Positions 38,348 through 42,033 of a stretch of DNA of 42,033 nucleotides are shown here, one piece after another. Origin of the DNA: Bacteroidales bacterium (GTDB lineage Bacteria; Bacteroidota; Bacteroidia; Bacteroidales; P3); contig JAILAT010000019.1 of assembly GCA_024681475.1 (NCBI GenBank), positions 1-42,033 on the forward strand. The letters are read 5' to 3'. Every line of letters begins with the position of its first letter. Within the stretch, counting starts at the first letter, position 1. Under the pieces are notes generated by a model that searched no databases, was not told the origin of the DNA, and saw only the letters and a list, made by a program, of their open reading frames with translations. The translations under genes were made by a program, and so were the position numbers.

Positions 38348-40366
38348 TTATTTCACTACGGGGTATTCGATGCGCACATGGTAGATGCTGTGCATCTTGC
38401 TCTTCAGACGGCTGCGTATCAGCGTGATGTCCTGCATGGTCAACGGACAGTTGCTCAGCTGGTTGAGGTTTATCTTGTCGTCGATGATGCGGTCCACCAT
38501 CTTGTCGATGCTTTCGGGGTCGTGGTTCTTTAGGCTGCGGCAGGCCGCCTCCACGGAGTCGACGAGCATCACCACGGCGGTCTCGCGCGAGAAGGGTGGG
38601 GGACCCTGATAGCGGTAGCTGTCCATGCTGATTTCCTCGTTGGGGTGCTGCTGCTTGGCCAGGGCATAGAAGTAGCCGGTGACGGTGGTGCCGTGGTGTG
38701 TGCGGATAAAGTCGGTCACCTCCGGGGGCAGATGGTATTTCTTGGCTAGGTCGATGCCGTCGCGCACATGCTGTATGATGATGTGGGCGCTCTCCTCGCT
38801 GTCCAGATTGTCATGGGGGTTGAATCCGGTGTTCTGGTTCTCGGTGAAGTAGAGCGGCGCCATGGTCTTGCCGATGTCGTGGTAGAGCGCTCCGACGCGC
38901 GCCAGCACGGCGTTGCCGCCTATCTCACTGATGAGGTCTTCGCTGATGTTGGCCACCTGCATCGAATGCTGGAAGGTGCCGGGGGCTTTCTGCGACATCT
39001 CGCGCAGTGCCGGTGTGTTGGTGCTGCCTATCTCCATGAGCGTCAGGTTGGTAGTCATGCCAAAGAGGTGCTCGAAGATGAAGATGAGGGGGTAGGCCAG
39101 CAGTGTCAGTGTGGCGTTGAAGAAGAATATCAGGAAGCGGCTGGGCTGCAGCGAGCTGAAGGTGTCCTGACTCAGCGTACCGGCAAAATAGATCAGCGAA
39201 TAGGTCAGGAAGACGACCAGCGCCACGGTGAAAAAGTTGCTGCGCTTCTCCAGATGGCGCACGGTGATGATGGACATCATGCCGGCAATGAGCTGATAGT
39301 AAATGAATTCATAGCTGTTGGGTACCATGATGGCCAGGATGATGACCACCACGATGTGAATGTAGAGCGCCACGCGCATATCGAAGAAGATGCGTATCAG
39401 GATGGGTATGACGCACACGGGCGCCAGAAGCACCCAGTCGACGCGCACACGCACCAGCAGCGCCACCACGGCGGCGATGAGCAGCATCAGCGTGAAGCAG
39501 AAGGTGACTTTCTTGTTGTTCTCGAGCAAGGGGTGGCGTATGTTCTTCAGGAAGATGTAGAGCGCCACGAAGGCCACGATGCACAGCAGCGCCTGGCCGG
39601 TGTAGTGCACCACAGGATTGTAGGTGCCCGTGCGGCGTGCCGTCTCTTCGGCTTCCAAAGTCTCGATCACATGTGCTGTCTCTTCGTCGATGTGGCCGCC
39701 CTTGGCGATGATAAGTTCGTCTTGCTGAACAAGATAGGAGGTGATGTTGGCTTGCGACAGACGTGTCTCCAGCTCCAGATGGGTGCGGTTGGCGTCGAAC
39801 ACCAGTGAGGGCTCCAGTACCGAGTCGATAAGTAGTGTGGCCAGCCTGTCGGCCTGCACCGAGTCGGCAATGCACTGACGTACAAAACTTGTCACATCGC
39901 TCGGCGACATCATCGACTCTGCGGTGCACTGTTGGCCCACGTTGCCGTTGAGCAGCACTACGGGTTGTCCTTCGGCAGGCTCGTCGGTGTTGTAGTATCC
40001 CACCGAGTGCGAGAGCAGGTCGATAACTTGCTGTGCTATATGTGTTTGCCGTCTGTCGAGACCAGCATGTTGCAGGTTCTGACGTGAGCGGCTCAGTGCC
40101 GTGGTGTCCATATTGAAGTACATGATGGACAGCTCCTTGATGGCGTTTTCCTCCTTTTGGCTCTCCTGTTGCGACTTCACCACGGCGAAATCGAAAGGAG
40201 CATACAGGTCGTCGCCTTTCCAGAACGACCCCACCTGATAGTCATACTCCACACGTGTGTATGCCGAGGGGAACATCAGCAATATTAAGGCCGTCGACAC
40301 CAACATCAATACCACCAGATAGATGACGCGAAGGTGTGATACTATGAAAGATACGAATTTTTTCAT
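38348..40366 (-). CDS. 7TM-HD (PgpH-like) cyclic-di-AMP phosphodiesterase
   Basis: A 672-aa membrane protein. An N-terminal helix (HLRVIYLVVLMLVSTALILLMFP) precedes an extracytoplasmic 7TMR-HDED-type domain of about 230 residues. Seven to eight transmembrane helices (from about LLCIVAFVALYIFL) come next. A cytoplasmic HD domain follows, with HSMQVANISE and YHDIGK (His496, Asp497). The lack of other signalling domains and the 7TMR arrangement fit PgpH, which degrades c-di-AMP to pApA. The start at 40366 (MKKFVSFIVSHL) is preferred over the eight-codon-longer frame. A -7 box TATTTTTG on the minus strand (40395-40402) lies upstream. It is cotranscribed with the YfhO gene. Confidence 0.88.
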   Translation of the reverse strand: MKKFVSFIVSHLRVIYLVVLMLVSTALILLMFPSAYTRVEYDYQVGSFWKGDDLYAPFDFAVVKSQQESQKEENAIKELSIMYFNMDTTALSRSRQNLQHAGLDRRQTHIAQQVIDLLSHSVGYYNTDEPAEGQPVVLLNGNVGQQCTAESMMSPSDVTSFVRQCIADSVQADRLATLLIDSVLEPSLVFDANRTHLELETRLSQANITSYLVQQDELIIAKGGHIDEETAHVIETLEAEETARRTGTYNPVVHYTGQALLCIVAFVALYIFLKNIRHPLLENNKKVTFCFTLMLLIAAVVALLVRVRVDWVLLAPVCVIPILIRIFFDMRVALYIHIVVVIILAIMVPNSYEFIYYQLIAGMMSIITVRHLEKRSNFFTVALVVFLTYSLIYFAGTLSQDTFSSLQPSRFLIFFFNATLTLLAYPLIFIFEHLFGMTTNLTLMEIGSTNTPALREMSQKAPGTFQHSMQVANISEDLISEIGGNAVLARVGALYHDIGKTMAPLYFTENQNTGFNPHDNLDSEESAHIIIQHVRDGIDLAKKYHLPPEVTDFIRTHHGTTVTGYFYALAKQQHPNEEISMDSYRYQGPPPFSRETAVVMLVDSVEAACRSLKNHDPESIDKMVDRIIDDKINLNQLSNCPLTMQDITLIRSRLKSKMHSIYHVRIEYPVVK

Positions 40367-40394
40367 CGTCTTATTGCGTTGCCAAAACAAAATG

Positions 40395-40402
40395 CAAAAA
40401 TA
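40395..40402 (-). promoter_or_regulatory. Candidate -7 box of the PgpH-like/YfhO operon
   Basis: TATTTTTG on the minus strand, ending 28 bp upstream of the start codon at 40366. TTTC at 40422-40425 (19-bp spacing) is a one-mismatch -33 element. Confidence 0.5.
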
Positions 40403-40471
40403 CTCATTATTTTTTATATATGAAAACTTTTTTTACACTAACTCCTTTAATCTAAGGCCCAGAGGTAATAT

Positions 40472-40776
40472 TCGGAGCAGAAGATGAAAAAAAGAGAAAA
40501 AAGGTCTGGGAAGGAGTTTTCTGAGAAGAGATGAGATGTTAATAAGAGAAAAAGGCTCGGAGAGCAGCTTTCGGAGCAGATGATGAGATGCAAGTAAGAG
40601 AAAAAGGCTCGAAGAGCAGCTTTCGGAGCAGATGATGAGATGCTAGTAAGAGAAAAAAAGCTCGGCGAGCAGCTTTCGGAGCAGATGATGAGATAGTAGT
40701 GAGAGAAAAAGGATCGGGGGCAGTCTTCGGAGAAGAAGATGAGAAGATAGTAAGAGAAAAAGGCTCGGAGAGCCTT
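40472..40776 (+). repeat. 51-bp minisatellite upstream of groES (about six units)
   Basis: Six imperfect tandem units begin near 40472, 40520, 40571, 40623, 40676 and 40727, with a period of 48-53 bp. A typical unit contains TCGGAGCAGATGATGAGAT, then TAAGAGAAAAA and GCTCGGAGAGCAGC. The array ends directly in copy 3 of the dispersed element: the last unit's GGCTCGGAGAGCC is that element's first hairpin. It is G/A-rich on the plus strand. No gene is supported here; a 139-codon minus-strand frame reflects only the repeat. Confidence 0.85.
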
Positions 40777-40861
40777 ACTCTCTATATCCCCACACAAGCA
40801 GAGCGCAGTGTGGGGAGCAAGGCCAGCGCCATCCAGCGTGTCGGAGACACGCGCTCTCAAT
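40762..40861 (+). repeat. Dispersed three-hairpin element, copy 3
   Basis: Hairpin 1 is GGCTC-gga-GAGCC (40762-40774). The linker contains CTCTCTATA. Hairpin 2 is CCCCACAC / GTGTGGGG (40788-40795 and 40808-40815). Hairpin 3 is GCGTGTC-gga-GACACGC (40836-40852), followed by the tail GCTCTCAAT. Hairpins 1 and 3 differ from copy 1 at paired positions on both arms, preserving the stems. Confidence 0.82.
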
Positions 40862-40956
40862 CGCAACTATGCCACAAAACAGCCGCTGTCAGTCTCCTGT
40901 CCGACTTGCTGTCGCTTTTCGTGTCAAAATGTCATTTTTTCCGTCATGCCGCCAGT

Positions 40957-40972
40957 TTGGCACACTTTTGGA
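40957..40972 (+). promoter_or_regulatory. Possible sigma-54-like or heat-shock promoter of groESL
   Basis: TTGGCACACTTTTGGA resembles the -24/-12 pattern TGGCAC-N-TTGC of sigma-54 promoters, with an imperfect -12 part. It is preceded by TGTCA-type repeats (TGTCAAAATGTCA and CCGTCATGCC at 40922-40949). No TAnnTTTG is found between 40870 and the groES start, so groESL probably uses a different promoter from the other genes in the window. No CIRCE element (the HrcA operator) is seen. Confidence 0.35.
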
Positions 40973-41056
40973 TATCCCTTTAGTTGTTTGTTGAGCATCA
41001 GGCTCGCACAACCAATCATTAAGTAATAATATTAACTAAAAAAAAACAATAACACC

Positions 41057-42033
<977 letters not shown>

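Noticed and set aside
40447-40866. 139-codon minus-strand frame rich in Ser and Phe
   Set aside because: It translates the 51-bp minisatellite; the peptide is repetitive only because the DNA is.

Overview
The window is a chromosomal segment of a Bacteroidales bacterium, most likely Prevotellaceae or a close relative. The evidence is the gene content (putative porin, TonB-dependent receptor with an HYC_CC_PP-like partner, fused single-chain L-serine dehydratase, three-gene succinate dehydrogenase/fumarate reductase, WG-repeat and YfhO proteins), the near absence of Shine-Dalgarno sequences, and promoters of the Bacteroidetes form TTTG-N19/20-TAnnTTTG in front of several genes. Most genes are on the minus strand. 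No tRNA, rRNA, transposase, integrase or prophage gene was recognised.

Layout. 1-1071: an XRE-type regulator whose 3' end and terminator are tandemly duplicated. 1072-8114: a tightly spaced seven-gene minus-strand run (panD, a UPF0104-like membrane protein, the heptose-1-phosphate adenylyltransferase domain, an outer-membrane beta-barrel protein, trxB, a putative porin, an L-serine dehydratase). 8268-8753: an unrecognised small tail-anchored protein. 9184-16708: a complete type II-C CRISPR-Cas locus. 16830-17380: a DUF2442/DUF4160 pair. 17837-18755: a DUF3127 SSB-like protein and 5-formyltetrahydrofolate cyclo-ligase. 18772-31031: CorA, then a long minus-strand series reading WG-repeat protein, pyrC, a PepSY-like protein, sdhC, sdhA, sdhB, a TonB_C protein, an HYC_CC_PP-like protein, a TonB-dependent receptor, a YqiA-like hydrolase and an HMA protein. 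31158-33971: a peptide-type ABC binding lipoprotein with an amidohydrolase. 34094-40366: a CarboxypepD_reg-like protein, a YfhO membrane protein and a PgpH-like c-di-AMP phosphodiesterase. 41057-end: groES and the start of groEL.

The CRISPR locus is the most notable system. cas9 (1505 aa, all nuclease residues present), cas1 and cas2 run on the minus strand. A 17-repeat array (47-bp repeats, 29-30-bp spacers) runs on the plus strand, converging on cas2 across a bidirectional terminator. Beside the leader I find a compact tracrRNA of about 77 nt. Its first 20 nt are complementary to the first 20 nt of the repeat (19 Watson-Crick pairs and one G-U). It has its own promoter and terminator, and the terminator T-tract doubles as the -33 element of the predicted pre-crRNA promoter. 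The part of cas9 that encodes the PAM-interacting end is sharply AT-rich compared with the adjoining part of the gene, which suggests a mosaic gene.

The second notable signal is a dispersed element of about 100 bp with three hairpins (copies at 955, 8935 and 40762). Two of its stems change sequence between copies with compensating base changes. One copy ends a 51-bp minisatellite upstream of groES, one lies beside the tracrRNA gene, and one follows the duplicated terminator of the XRE gene.
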